Assembly: GCA_028708845.1 (NCBI GenBank)
Contig: JAQVXZ010000004.1
Span: 53,391 to 117,390 of the forward strand
Direction of reading: 5' to 3'
Length of the DNA stretch: 64,000 nucleotides
DNA from: Bacteroidales bacterium
Lineage (GTDB): Bacteria; Bacteroidota; Bacteroidia; Bacteroidales; P3
Shown here: one piece after another, positions 54,959 to 63,989 of the stretch
How the letters are laid out: each line of letters begins with the position of its first letter
Numbering within the stretch: position 1 is the stretch's first letter
The notes under the pieces: model-generated
Seen by the model: only the letters and a program-made list of their open reading frames with translations
What the model was told of the DNA's origin: nothing
Database searches by the model: none
Made by a program: the position numbers and the translations under genes

Positions 54959-56752
54959 ATGGCTAAATTTAAAATGCACTTACTGGTTTGTGGAGGTACA
55001 GGCTGTAATGCATCAAAGAGCCAAGAGATTGCTGAAACTTTGAAAAGCAATCTTAAGGACAAAGGTTTAGAAAATGAAGTTCAGGTAATTCTTACAGGGT
55101 GTTTTGGCTTTTGCGAAAAAGGCCCTATTGTTAAGATAATGCCAGATAACACATTCTACACAGAAGTTAAACCTGAAGACGCAGCAGACATTGTTGAAGA
55201 ACATGTTATTAAAGGAAGAAAAGTAACTCGTTTACTTTATACTGACCCTGAAAATAAACAACATGTTGCGGATTCAAAACATATGGGATTCTATAAAAAA
55301 CAATTACGTATTGCACTGCGTAACTGTGGTTTTATTGACCCACAAAATATTGAAGAATATGTTGGAGCAGATGGCTACACAGCTCTAGCAAAGTGTTTGG
55401 GAGAGATGACTCCTGAGCAAGTAATTAATGAAATAAAACTTTCTGGTCTTCGCGGACGTGGTGGTGGTGGTTTCCCAACAGGACTTAAATGGGAAATAGC
55501 TGCAAAGCACGAGGCTGATCAAAAGTATGTAGTTTGTAATGCAGACGAAGGTGACCCAGGTGCTTTCATGGACCGTTCAATTCTTGAGGGTGACCCACAC
55601 TCTGTTTTGGAAGCAATGACCATTAATGGTTATGCTATCAAAGCAACCAAAGGTTTAATTTATATTCGTGCTGAATACCCACTTGCAATTAATCGTCTTT
55701 TAACTGCAATAGGACAGGCTCGTGAATATGGCTTATTAGGAAAAGATATATTAGGATCTGGATTTGATTTTGATATTGAACTACGCTACGGAGCTGGAGC
55801 TTTCGTTTGCGGAGAAGAAACTGCTCTTATACATTCAATGGAAGGAAATCGTGGAGAACCAACGTTCAAACCACCATTCCCTGCTGAATCGGGTTATAAT
55901 AACAAACCAACTAACGTTAATAACGTAGAAACATACGCTAACATTCCAATCATTATTAATAAAGGTGCTGAATGGTTTAGCAAAATAGGTACTGAAAAAT
56001 CAAAGGGTACAAAAGTTTTCGCTCTTGCAGGACAAATCAACAACGTAGGTCTTATTGAAGTTCCAATGGGAATCACTCTAAGAGAAATTATCTACGAAAT
56101 CGGTGGAGGAATAAAAGGCGGAAGAGACTTTAAGGCTGCCCAAACAGGAGGTCCTTCAGGTGGATGTCTAACAACAAAACACTTAGACACTCCAATTGAC
56201 TATGATAACCTTGTTGCTGCTGGCTCAATGATGGGTTCAGGAGGAATGGTTGTTATGGATGACACATCTTGTATGGTTGCTATTGCTAAGTTCTACCTTG
56301 AATTTACTGTTGAAGAATCTTGTGGAAAATGTACTCCATGTCGCGTAGGAAACAAACGTCTATACGAAATCCTTGAGAAAATCACAAAGGGTAATGGAAC
56401 AATGGAAGACCTAGATACTCTTCGTAATCTTGGACGAGTAATTAAAGATACTGCTCTTTGTGGATTAGGACAAACATCACCAAACCCTGTTATTTCAACC
56501 ATAGAAAACTTCTATGACGAATACGTAGAACACATAAAGGACAAAAAATGTAGAGCAGGAGTGTGTAAATCACTAATGCAATATATTATTGACCCTGTAC
56601 AATGTGTTGGTTGTACTGCTTGTGCAAGAAACTGTCCTGTTAATGCAATTCAAGGCGAAAAGAAAATGCCTCATTTCATTGACAAAGAACTTTGTATCAA
56701 GTGTGGCGCTTGTATTGAAAAGTGTAAGTTCAATGCAATTAGCATACAGTAA
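54959..56752 (+). CDS. hydB: NADH-dependent hydrogenase flavoprotein subunit HydB (NuoF-like)
   Basis: HydB binds FMN and NAD(H) and is the bifurcating partner of HydA in trimeric [FeFe] hydrogenases. The 597-residue protein has an N-terminal thioredoxin-like [2Fe-2S] domain (VCGGTGCNASKS, LTGCFGFCEKGP). Next comes the NuoF core (LRGRGGGGFPTGLKW, VCNADEGDPGAFMDR, YGAGAFVCGEETALI), an SLBB-like segment, a [4Fe-4S] site (EESCGKCTPCRVG), and a C-terminal pair of [4Fe-4S] motifs (CVGCTACARNCP, CIKCGACIEKC). It is followed by hydA after a short gap. Confidence 0.92.
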   Translation: MAKFKMHLLVCGGTGCNASKSQEIAETLKSNLKDKGLENEVQVILTGCFGFCEKGPIVKIMPDNTFYTEVKPEDAADIVEEHVIKGRKVTRLLYTDPENKQHVADSKHMGFYKKQLRIALRNCGFIDPQNIEEYVGADGYTALAKCLGEMTPEQVINEIKLSGLRGRGGGGFPTGLKWEIAAKHEADQKYVVCNADEGDPGAFMDRSILEGDPHSVLEAMTINGYAIKATKGLIYIRAEYPLAINRLLTAIGQAREYGLLGKDILGSGFDFDIELRYGAGAFVCGEETALIHSMEGNRGEPTFKPPFPAESGYNNKPTNVNNVETYANIPIIINKGAEWFSKIGTEKSKGTKVFALAGQINNVGLIEVPMGITLREIIYEIGGGIKGGRDFKAAQTGGPSGGCLTTKHLDTPIDYDNLVAAGSMMGSGGMVVMDDTSCMVAIAKFYLEFTVEESCGKCTPCRVGNKRLYEILEKITKGNGTMEDLDTLRNLGRVIKDTALCGLGQTSPNPVISTIENFYDEYVEHIKDKKCRAGVCKSLMQYIIDPVQCVGCTACARNCPVNAIQGEKKMPHFIDKELCIKCGACIEKCKFNAISIQ

Positions 56753-56784
56753 TTGATTTGTTTACTATAAAAGAGAAGACAGAA

Positions 56785-58557
56785 ATGGAAATGATAAATA
56801 TAATTATAGATAATAAGCCTGTTCAAGCTGAAAAAGGAAAAACTATCCTTAAAATAGCTCGTGAAATAGGCATTGATATCCCTACTCTTTGTTATTACGA
56901 ACTTGACGGAGTTAACCTTGAAAACCGCCCTGGTGGTTGCCGTGTTTGTGTAGTAGAGATAGAGGGAAGAAGGAATTTAGCTCCAGCTTGTGCAACAGAG
57001 GCAACAGAAGGAATGAATATTAAGACACATAGTCTAAGAGTTGTTAATGCTCGTAGAACAGTTGTTGAACTTATTCTTTCTGACCACCCTGCTGATTGTT
57101 TAGTATGTTCTAAGAGTGGAAAATGCGAACTACAATCACTAGCACAACGTCTTGGAATTAGAGAAATACCTTACCAAGGAGCACAATCAACATATAGAAA
57201 AGATATGTCACCGGCAATTATCCGTGACATTGACAAATGTATTATGTGCCGTAGATGTGAAACCGTATGTAATGTATGGCAAACAGTAGGTGCACTTTCA
57301 GCAATCAACAGAGGATTTGAAGCAGTAGTTGCAACAGCATACGAACAAGACCTTGTTAAGAGTCCTTGTACATATTGCGGACAATGTATTGCAGCATGTC
57401 CAGTTGGAGCCCTAAGTGAAGTGGATCAAACACGTCAAGTAATCACAGCAATCTCTGACCCAACAAAAACAGTTATCGTTCAAACAGCTCCTGCAGTAAG
57501 AGTTGCACTTGGAGAAGAATTTGGCATGGAACCAGGAACAATAGTAACTGGAAAGATGGCAGCAGTACTTAGAACAATTGGTTTTGACTATGTGTTCGAT
57601 ACAGACTTTGCAGCTGACCTTACCATTATGGAAGAAGGAACAGAACTTCTACAACGTATTTCTAAATTCATGGCAGGAGATAAGACAGTTAAACTACCAA
57701 TCCTAACATCATGTTGTCCAGGATGGGTTAACTTCTTTGAATACAACTACCCAGATATGCTTGATGTGCCTTCAACAGCAAAGAGTCCAATGCAAATGTT
57801 TGGAGCAGTAGCAAAAAACTATTGGGCAGAGAAACTTGGCATCAAACGTGAAGATATGGTTGTAGTATCAATTATGCCTTGCGTTGCTAAGAAGTTTGAA
57901 TGTCAAAGAGACGAGTTTAAGGTAGATAGCAACCCAGATGTTGACTTTGCACTAACAACACGTGAACTAGCAGAACTAGTAAGACAGTTCAATATTGACT
58001 TTAATGCAATTGAAGAACAAGACTTCGACCAACCACTTGGCGAATCAACAGGAGCATCAGTAATCTTTGGAGCAACCGGAGGAGTAATTGAAGCAGCAAC
58101 CCGTACAGCATACGAACTATTCACAGGAAAGAAACTTGATAAAGTTGACTTCACAGAATTACGTGGCTTAGAAGGAATCAGGTCAGCAACAGTAGACTTT
58201 GACGGAACACCAATCAATATTGGAATAGCACACGGACTAGCAAATGCACGCCAACTACTTGATCAAGTACGTGAAGGCAAAACCAACTTCCACGCAATAG
58301 AAGTTATGGCTTGTCCAGGAGGATGTATCGGTGGCGCAGGTCAACCATTCCATCACGGAAACTTTGATATAATCAGAAAACGTCACGAAGCAATTTACCG
58401 TGAAGACGCAGGAAAGCCAATTCGTAAATCGCACGAAAACCCTTTCATACAAGCATTATACAAAGACTGGTTGGGTGAACCTTGTGGAGAATTATCTCAT
58501 CACTTGTTACACACTCACTATTTCGACAAATCAAAACATATAGAAATCGAAGGATAA
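56785..58557 (+). CDS. hydA: [FeFe] hydrogenase catalytic subunit HydA
   Basis: HydA reduces protons or oxidises H2 at the H-cluster. The frame is open from a TTG at 56758, but the ATG at 56785 (MEMINIII) is a better start; 56791 is also possible. Domains in order: an N-terminal [2Fe-2S] ferredoxin (IPTLCYYE, GGCRVCVVE), a His-ligated [4Fe-4S] (HPADCLVCSKSGKCELQ), two [4Fe-4S] motifs (CIMCRRCETVC, CTYCGQCIAACP), then the H-cluster motifs L1 TSCCPGW, L2 MPCVAKKFE and L3 EVMACPGGCIGGAGQP. The small-subunit-like end is KSHENPFIQALYKDWLG. All ligand Cys are present, so it should be active when matured. HydE, HydF and HydG are not in the window. Confidence 0.93.
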   Translation: MEMINIIIDNKPVQAEKGKTILKIAREIGIDIPTLCYYELDGVNLENRPGGCRVCVVEIEGRRNLAPACATEATEGMNIKTHSLRVVNARRTVVELILSDHPADCLVCSKSGKCELQSLAQRLGIREIPYQGAQSTYRKDMSPAIIRDIDKCIMCRRCETVCNVWQTVGALSAINRGFEAVVATAYEQDLVKSPCTYCGQCIAACPVGALSEVDQTRQVITAISDPTKTVIVQTAPAVRVALGEEFGMEPGTIVTGKMAAVLRTIGFDYVFDTDFAADLTIMEEGTELLQRISKFMAGDKTVKLPILTSCCPGWVNFFEYNYPDMLDVPSTAKSPMQMFGAVAKNYWAEKLGIKREDMVVVSIMPCVAKKFECQRDEFKVDSNPDVDFALTTRELAELVRQFNIDFNAIEEQDFDQPLGESTGASVIFGATGGVIEAATRTAYELFTGKKLDKVDFTELRGLEGIRSATVDFDGTPINIGIAHGLANARQLLDQVREGKTNFHAIEVMACPGGCIGGAGQPFHHGNFDIIRKRHEAIYREDAGKPIRKSHENPFIQALYKDWLGEPCGELSHHLLHTHYFDKSKHIEIEG

Positions 58558-58569
58558 AACATAAAGGCT

Positions 58570-59046
58570 ATGGCAAAAATAAAATTATCAGAAGATAAGA
58601 TAAACAAGATAAAGGAAATTTGCTCTGCATTTGGAAACAAACCTAGCGAAGTAATCAATGTCCTTCACAAAGTACAAGGAGAGTTTGGTTATTTACCAGC
58701 AGAACTACAAGACTTAATAGCACAAGAAATGAAAGTTTCGGCAGCACATGTTTACGGCATTGTAACCTTCTACTCTTTCTTTACAATGACACCAAAGGGC
58801 GAGCATCCAATCTCAGTATGCATGGGAACAGCATGTTATGTTCGAGGAGCAGAAAAAGTATTGGACGAATTTAAGAGAGAACTAAAGATTGGCGTAGGCG
58901 AAACCACACCAGACGGTAAATTCTCATTAAATTGCTTACGTTGTGTAGGAGCATGTGGACTAGCACCAGTTGTATTAATTGGCGAAAAAGTTTACGGCAG
59001 ACTAACACCAGACGGAGTAAAAGATATTATTAACGAATACCGCTAA
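58570..59046 (+). CDS. hydC: NuoE-like hydrogenase subunit HydC
   Basis: The 158-residue protein is a NuoE-type [2Fe-2S] thioredoxin-fold subunit: VLHKVQGEFGYLPAELQ, VYGIVTFYSFFTMTPKG, and the cluster ligands in CMGTACYVRGAEKV and NCLRCVGACGLAPVV. With HydA and HydB it forms the trimer that couples NADH and reduced ferredoxin to H2. It comes last here, 12 nt after hydA, whereas hydC usually comes first in known clusters. Confidence 0.9.
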   Translation: MAKIKLSEDKINKIKEICSAFGNKPSEVINVLHKVQGEFGYLPAELQDLIAQEMKVSAAHVYGIVTFYSFFTMTPKGEHPISVCMGTACYVRGAEKVLDEFKRELKIGVGETTPDGKFSLNCLRCVGACGLAPVVLIGEKVYGRLTPDGVKDIINEYR

Positions 59047-59070
59047 TAATATTCTTTTCCTATAAAACTA

Positions 59071-59108
59071 AAAGGACGTTGATTAATTTCAGCGTCCTTT
59101 TTTTGTTT
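59071..59108 (+). terminator. Intrinsic terminator after the hydrogenase operon
   Basis: AAAGGACGTTGA (59071-59082) pairs with TCAGCGTCCTTT (59089-59100, one G-U) and is followed by a long T-run. Confidence 0.8.
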
Positions 59109-59180
59109 TTTTTGTAGTTTGTCTATCACACTAAATAATATTTTAATTTATTACTAAGTTCAAAATAAAATTGCAATAAG

Positions 59181-59212
59181 TTTGGACAGTTGTAAATGAA
59201 TTTGTATGTTTG
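59181..59212 (+). promoter_or_regulatory. Promoter for the T9SS cargo-subtilase-barrel operon
   Basis: TTTG (59181-59184), a 20-nt spacer, then TATGTTTG (59205-59212) followed by CC. It implies a leader of about 380 nt before the start at 59602. Confidence 0.65.
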
Positions 59213-59280
59213 CCACATAATCTTCTCATTAGATATGAAATGATACCTTACCTTAACATATTACCCCCAATACAATATAT

Positions 59281-59480
59281 CTCTTTAATAAAGAGAAGTG
59301 TTGCTACTTTCTATGGGGTTTTATGTCTTATAGAAGAAAGTTTTATTCTTTCAATCAAAGAACAGTCTACATATTCTTTCACAAACTTACTTCGTATAAA
59401 TAAAGTAATCTTACATCCTTTAGACTCGATTAGGGGCTAAAGTGTATATAAATCCATAAACAACACACTCCAAAAGCCCC
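59281..59480 (+). promoter_or_regulatory. Structured leader upstream of the T9SS cargo gene
   Basis: Contains a small inverted repeat CTCTTTA-A-TAAAGAG (59281-59295) and a larger imperfect stem. In the latter GGGGCT (59433-59438) and AGTGT (59441-59445) pair with ACACT (59465-59469) and AGCCCC (59475-59480). No known riboswitch was recognised. A 66-76 codon open frame overlaps it but has no supporting features. Confidence 0.4.
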
Positions 59481-59601
59481 AACAAATCAGCTATATCTTA
59501 ATATGAATAGAAATATTTAACGTTTAGGGATATTAAGTAAGTGTTTGCTTAGTTAAGTAACCTTTTTGATGTATGAATTTATAAATAAAAAATAAACAAT
59601 C

Positions 59602-60783
59602 ATGAACAGAAATACAATAATATATGCAATAATATTCTCAGTTATATTTTGCATAAGTGGAAACACAGCATTTTCTCAACTTAAAGTAAAGGGAGATAAT
59701 GGAAAAGTTATTATAGGGGGATTACCTTATGAAGCATCTCAGGCGTGGTATACTGAAGATTTTAACAACATTCTGTCTACTTCAATATTTGGCAAAGGTA
59801 GTTATGGTTCAGGGGCAAAGTTGTCCTTTGGAGACTTTGGTAGATGGGATTTTTATAGTTGGAATGTTTTTGTTGGAGAGTGGGGACCTACAGATACAGA
59901 TAAATTATGGTTACATGGTAAATATGGTTTTTACCTTACCTATGGTCGAGCTGAAGAAGATTATTATATAATGTGGTTTGATGCTCAAGGAGATAATGTT
60001 TTACATTTAAACACTGAATTATATACCCAAGGAGTAAAAATCCCTGCCAATGAATCAAATCAACAAAATAATGAAGAAATAAAAAATTCTTTAGAAAGAA
60101 TTAACTCTTTAGAAGGAATAACTTATAATTACAAATTCTATAAAGGATCAAGTAGTATTTCACAAGGAGGTTCTAATAAAGAAACAAAAGATCAAGAATT
60201 CTTTATATCCTTAAATGATGAAAAGGATAAATATGTCCCTCAAAAGAATGGATTTAATGCAAACCAACTTAAAGAGTTTTTCCCTGAATTAGTAGAAACA
60301 GATAAAGATGGCAATAGTTATATAGATTACACAGGACTTATTCCTGTGTTGGTAGAAGCTATAAAAGAACAGTCAAAAATAATAACAGCACAAAGTCTTA
60401 AATTAAAAGAAATGAGCTTATTGGCGGAAGATATAACAACAATGAGTGAATCAAGTACAGATAGTAATTTTACAACAAAAAGCACAACTACAGATACAAA
60501 TTCAATAAATGGTATTTTAGCAAATGCTTTCCTCTATCAGAACACTCCTAACCCATTTAATACAACAACAGAAATAAAATACTTCTTACCAGAAGGAAGC
60601 ACAAATGCTTATATTTATGTATTTAACCTCCAAGGAAATTTATTATTAACATATAATCTAAACGATAATGGTTTTGGTTCTGTAGAAATTAATGGCTCAT
60701 CATTAAATGCTGGAATGTATATCTATTCATTGGTTATTAATGGACAAGAGGCAGAAACAAAACGAATGATACTTACTAAATAA
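59602..60783 (+). CDS. T9SS cargo protein with S74-like chaperone remnant
   Basis: The 393-residue protein has a signal peptide (IIYAIIFSVIFCISGNTAFS), an N-terminal WG/FG-rich beta region, and a segment resembling the Peptidase_S74/tail-fibre chaperone domain (NSLERINSLEGITYNYKFYK, FFPELVETDKDG, YIDYTGLIPVLVEAIKEQ). The SDxRLKxxI start of active S74 domains is replaced by an Asn/Gln-rich stretch, so self-cleavage is unlikely. It ends with a T9SS type A sorting domain (QNTPNPFNTTTEIKYFLPEG, LNAGMYIYSLVING). Function unknown; it leads an operon with a protease 14 nt downstream. Confidence 0.75.
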   Translation: MNRNTIIYAIIFSVIFCISGNTAFSQLKVKGDNGKVIIGGLPYEASQAWYTEDFNNILSTSIFGKGSYGSGAKLSFGDFGRWDFYSWNVFVGEWGPTDTDKLWLHGKYGFYLTYGRAEEDYYIMWFDAQGDNVLHLNTELYTQGVKIPANESNQQNNEEIKNSLERINSLEGITYNYKFYKGSSSISQGGSNKETKDQEFFISLNDEKDKYVPQKNGFNANQLKEFFPELVETDKDGNSYIDYTGLIPVLVEAIKEQSKIITAQSLKLKEMSLLAEDITTMSESSTDSNFTTKSTTTDTNSINGILANAFLYQNTPNPFNTTTEIKYFLPEGSTNAYIYVFNLQGNLLLTYNLNDNGFGSVEINGSSLNAGMYIYSLVINGQEAETKRMILTK

Positions 60784-60797
60784 GAAAGGACATTGAG

Positions 60798-63221
60798 ATG
60801 AAAAAAATAACAAGTACACTTATATGTTTTGTTTTAACATCTTGTTCATTATTTTCTCAGGGAAATTACTATTGGGGTGATGGGAAAAAAATAAATCTAA
60901 AGGAAGATAAAACATCAATGGTCATTTATGAAAAAAATAATAAGAACTCATTAACATTTATAGATAGTAATAAAGTAATTATCACAGAGAAATTTAGTAA
61001 AAAGCTTGGTCAATATAAAATATTAAAAGTAAAAGATTCAAATACTGATATGCTTTCACTAAATGAGGATAATGTTAAAGCAAAAAAAAATGCATATGTA
61101 TCGGAATTTGGAGACACTTTGTATCTAACTAATTACATATTTTTAAAATTTAAAATAGGTAGTGCATTAAATGATATTGAAAAGATAATGATTAATTATA
61201 ATGTTACTCATAAAGAAACAAAATATAATGTTTTTAAAATGGAAGTTCCTGATATTAATAATGTGCTTTTGGCAGCTAATGAAATATATGAATCTGGAAT
61301 AGTAGAATGGTGTCGTCCAAATTTCTTACGAAAGCTTGAACTACATTCAGAACCACGAGATAAACAATATTATATTCACAATAAAAATCATTATTGTGGT
61401 GCTTTTGATAATGACATTAATGCTTTAGAAGCATGGGAAATTACAACTGGTTGTGCTAATATAAGGGTTGCAGTCATTGATGATGGAGTAGAAGACCATC
61501 CCGAATTAAGAGATTTAAATGGTAATAGCAGAGTCGCAAATGGGTACAGTGTTCCAGGTATGCCCTCAAATGGAAGGCCTGGTATTTCAGATTACCATGG
61601 TGAATCTGTTGCAGGTATTATTGCTGCTTCACATTCAAATAATATTAGAGGAATTGCCCCTAACGTTACAATAGTTCCAGTTAATTTAGGATTTGATATC
61701 GAACAAGATGAAGATGAATGGTTTGATGCCATAAATTGGGCTTGGGAAGCAAATGGAGGTAATGCTGATATTCTTTCAAACTCATGGGGACCGACAGAAG
61801 GTACTGGAGGAAATGAGTTGTTGATAGAAGCTATAAATAATGCCAAAACTTTTGGAAGAGGAGGTGATTTTTCTAATAACATACCTGGATTAGGGGCAGT
61901 TGTTGTTTTTTCTTCAGGTAATAATGGGTTAGATGAAGTAAGTGATTATGCTAAAGCGGCTATTGCTGTTGGAGCCATTGATAAAGAAGACACACCCGCA
62001 AAAGGATTGGATGGTGTTCCAAATGTTCGATATACTAATATTGGTGTAGATCAAGATCTTGTGGCATATGGAGGATCTGTTTATCAATCCTTAGGCACCA
62101 CTGATATAAGGACTATAGACAGAGTAGGAGAGAACGGAAAGACATCTGGAGACTATAGTGATGAGTTTGGAGGCACATCGGCTGCTTGCCCTATGGTTAG
62201 CGGTGCTGCTGCACTAATATTATCTATAAATCCTAGTTTAACAAGAACTCAGGTAGAGAACATATTATTTTCAACTGCAACTGATTTAGGAAATCCAGGA
62301 CGGGATAACACTTATGGATATGGAAAACTAAATATTTATGCAGCTTGTAAAGAAGCAGTAAACACAAGAACAAATAGCTTTATTTTAAATAAAGGATATT
62401 TGACATATACAAAAATTAGAGATAATTCACAAACGATTTTTTCAAGCAGTCCTGGTTGTGGAATTGCTGCAGCAACATATTTCTGTGATGTATATAAATT
62501 TAATGCAACAGCTCCCCTAAATTCAGTGTATATAGGAGATGGTTTATCTGGAGCAAATCCTAATAATGGAGAATATTATGTAAGCATTACAAATAATGGA
62601 ACTAATACTTATATTCAGACATTTTTTTATTATATAAGAAGCAATATAATTGGACAGACTATTAATAAATGGGTACCTCAAAACCCTGCTGATTTATGGA
62701 GTAGAGAATATCTTTCTCCCCCTTTGGAAAATATTACATTTAATGGAGTAATTAATTCAGGTGTCTCTAAAGAATTAGTAGCAACAAACTCAATAACTTT
62801 AGAATCAGGATTTGAGACCAAAGAAGGTTCTTATTTCCTTGCACAAATAGCTTCAAAAAAAGAAGATATTACATGTCTGCCAAATCCAACAAATAATATT
62901 ACACTAAATTCTCAAGAGGTAGAATACATTAATAATACAATGACTGATTATCAAGGAGCATCTTCAAAATTATCAGTTGACAAAAATGAAAATATTATAA
63001 TTTATCCAAATCCAAATAAAGGTAATTTTATAATTAATATTCAAGGAGATTTAAGTGATGACGCAAAAGTTGAAATATATTCAATAGATGGAAATCTAAA
63101 ATATCGTTCTGCAATTATATCTAAACAACATAATGTTATATTTACTAGTATATCAGGATTGTATTTGATTAGAATATATAATAATAATAAATATTATACT
63201 GAAAAAATAATTTTAAAATGA
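60798..63221 (+). CDS. S8 (subtilisin-like) serine protease with T9SS type A sorting domain
   Basis: The 807-residue secreted protease has a short signal peptide (STLICFVLTSCSLFSQ) and an N-terminal propeptide-like region (about 25-200). The S8 catalytic domain has Asp228 in VAVIDDGVEDHPEL, His267 in DYHGESVAGIIAA and Ser461 in GGTSAACPMVSGAAALIL; the oxyanion Asn lies in FSSGNNG. A beta-rich segment follows, then a C-terminal T9SS type A domain (IIYPNPNKGNFIINIQ, KVEIYSIDGN, ISGLYLIRIY). All catalytic residues are intact. It precedes and overlaps the next gene by 4 nt. An AAAGGA Shine-Dalgarno-like site precedes the start. Confidence 0.92.
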   Translation: MKKITSTLICFVLTSCSLFSQGNYYWGDGKKINLKEDKTSMVIYEKNNKNSLTFIDSNKVIITEKFSKKLGQYKILKVKDSNTDMLSLNEDNVKAKKNAYVSEFGDTLYLTNYIFLKFKIGSALNDIEKIMINYNVTHKETKYNVFKMEVPDINNVLLAANEIYESGIVEWCRPNFLRKLELHSEPRDKQYYIHNKNHYCGAFDNDINALEAWEITTGCANIRVAVIDDGVEDHPELRDLNGNSRVANGYSVPGMPSNGRPGISDYHGESVAGIIAASHSNNIRGIAPNVTIVPVNLGFDIEQDEDEWFDAINWAWEANGGNADILSNSWGPTEGTGGNELLIEAINNAKTFGRGGDFSNNIPGLGAVVVFSSGNNGLDEVSDYAKAAIAVGAIDKEDTPAKGLDGVPNVRYTNIGVDQDLVAYGGSVYQSLGTTDIRTIDRVGENGKTSGDYSDEFGGTSAACPMVSGAAALILSINPSLTRTQVENILFSTATDLGNPGRDNTYGYGKLNIYAACKEAVNTRTNSFILNKGYLTYTKIRDNSQTIFSSSPGCGIAAATYFCDVYKFNATAPLNSVYIGDGLSGANPNNGEYYVSITNNGTNTYIQTFFYYIRSNIIGQTINKWVPQNPADLWSREYLSPPLENITFNGVINSGVSKELVATNSITLESGFETKEGSYFLAQIASKKEDITCLPNPTNNITLNSQEVEYINNTMTDYQGASSKLSVDKNENIIIYPNPNKGNFIINIQGDLSDDAKVEIYSIDGNLKYRSAIISKQHNVIFTSISGLYLIRIYNNNKYYTEKIILK

Positions 63222-63826
63222 AAAAAATAAAAAAGACATTCTTTATTATATTGTTTTTATGTTTTATATCTATTAGTAATGCACAAGATATTAGAATAAA
63301 TTCAAATGTTGGAATTGCTCCAAATAGATTAACTGACTGGTCAGAGTTTAACTACAATATAGACTTGATGGTAAATACAAATATTTGGAATAAATTTTAT
63401 TTCGGTTTAGGCTCATCTTATTTAGGAATTGATTTGTTACCTTCTAATAATTATCTTACTTTTGATAAGAAAATATTATCGTTTTATAGTTCTTTTATTT
63501 ATGAAATAAACCTGACTAATAAAATAAAACTATTGCCAGAGATACAGTTAGGATATTCATTGGTACATTACAAACTAAATGAAATGAATGATATTGAACA
63601 AAAAACTAATGGACTATATCTTGTTGGAGGATTATCCTCTTCTTTTTATATATCTAAGCATGTAGATTTATTGGCAGGGTTTAATTATACTACAATATTT
63701 TCTGAATTAAAACCCTCTTCAAGAATAACTTTCATACCAGCTATTTACCTTGGCATTCCTGAAGATAGAATTAAGCAATATCTTTTTAAAGTAGGTGTTA
63801 TATACTATTTTAAGAAACGTTCTTAA
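63218..63826 (+). CDS. Small outer-membrane beta-barrel protein
   Basis: Not a named family. The 202-residue product has a signal peptide (TFFIILFLCFISISNAQ) and alternating amphipathic strands ending in VGVIYYFKK, as in 8-strand outer-membrane barrels. Its ATG overlaps the protease stop (ATGA), so translation is coupled. It may help place or anchor the preceding T9SS proteins; that role is inferred only from the operon. Confidence 0.65.
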   Translation: MKKIKKTFFIILFLCFISISNAQDIRINSNVGIAPNRLTDWSEFNYNIDLMVNTNIWNKFYFGLGSSYLGIDLLPSNNYLTFDKKILSFYSSFIYEINLTNKIKLLPEIQLGYSLVHYKLNEMNDIEQKTNGLYLVGGLSSSFYISKHVDLLAGFNYTTIFSELKPSSRITFIPAIYLGIPEDRIKQYLFKVGVIYYFKKRS

Positions 63827-63840
63827 GGAGAGGTAAAAAA

Positions 63841-63878
63841 AGAAGAGAAGTTCAATTAGTTTTGGACTTCTCTTTCTC
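63841..63878 (+). terminator. Terminator-like hairpin after the barrel gene
   Basis: AGAGAAGTTC (63844-63853) pairs with GGACTTCTCT (63864-63873, one G-U), followed by a short T/C tract. It closes the 59.6-63.8 kb operon. Confidence 0.6.
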
Positions 63879-63981
63879 CTGACTTTGACACTTATTTTTC
63901 TTTTAACTTATAATTCGCTGTAATATAGTTATCTGTATTTTTTGCTTCACTTTTTAGGGTGAATCGGACGAAAATAAATGT

Positions 63982-63989
63982 TATTTTTG
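63982..63989 (+). promoter_or_regulatory. Putative -7 element for a gene beyond the window
   Basis: TATTTTTG followed by C near the right edge fits TAnnTTTG; the gene it serves would begin after 64000. Confidence 0.35.

Noticed and set aside
59240..59440. 66-76 codon ORF in the leader before the T9SS cargo gene
   Set aside because: It starts at or just after the promoter, has no recognisable motif or signal peptide, and overlaps the leader stems; most likely chance.
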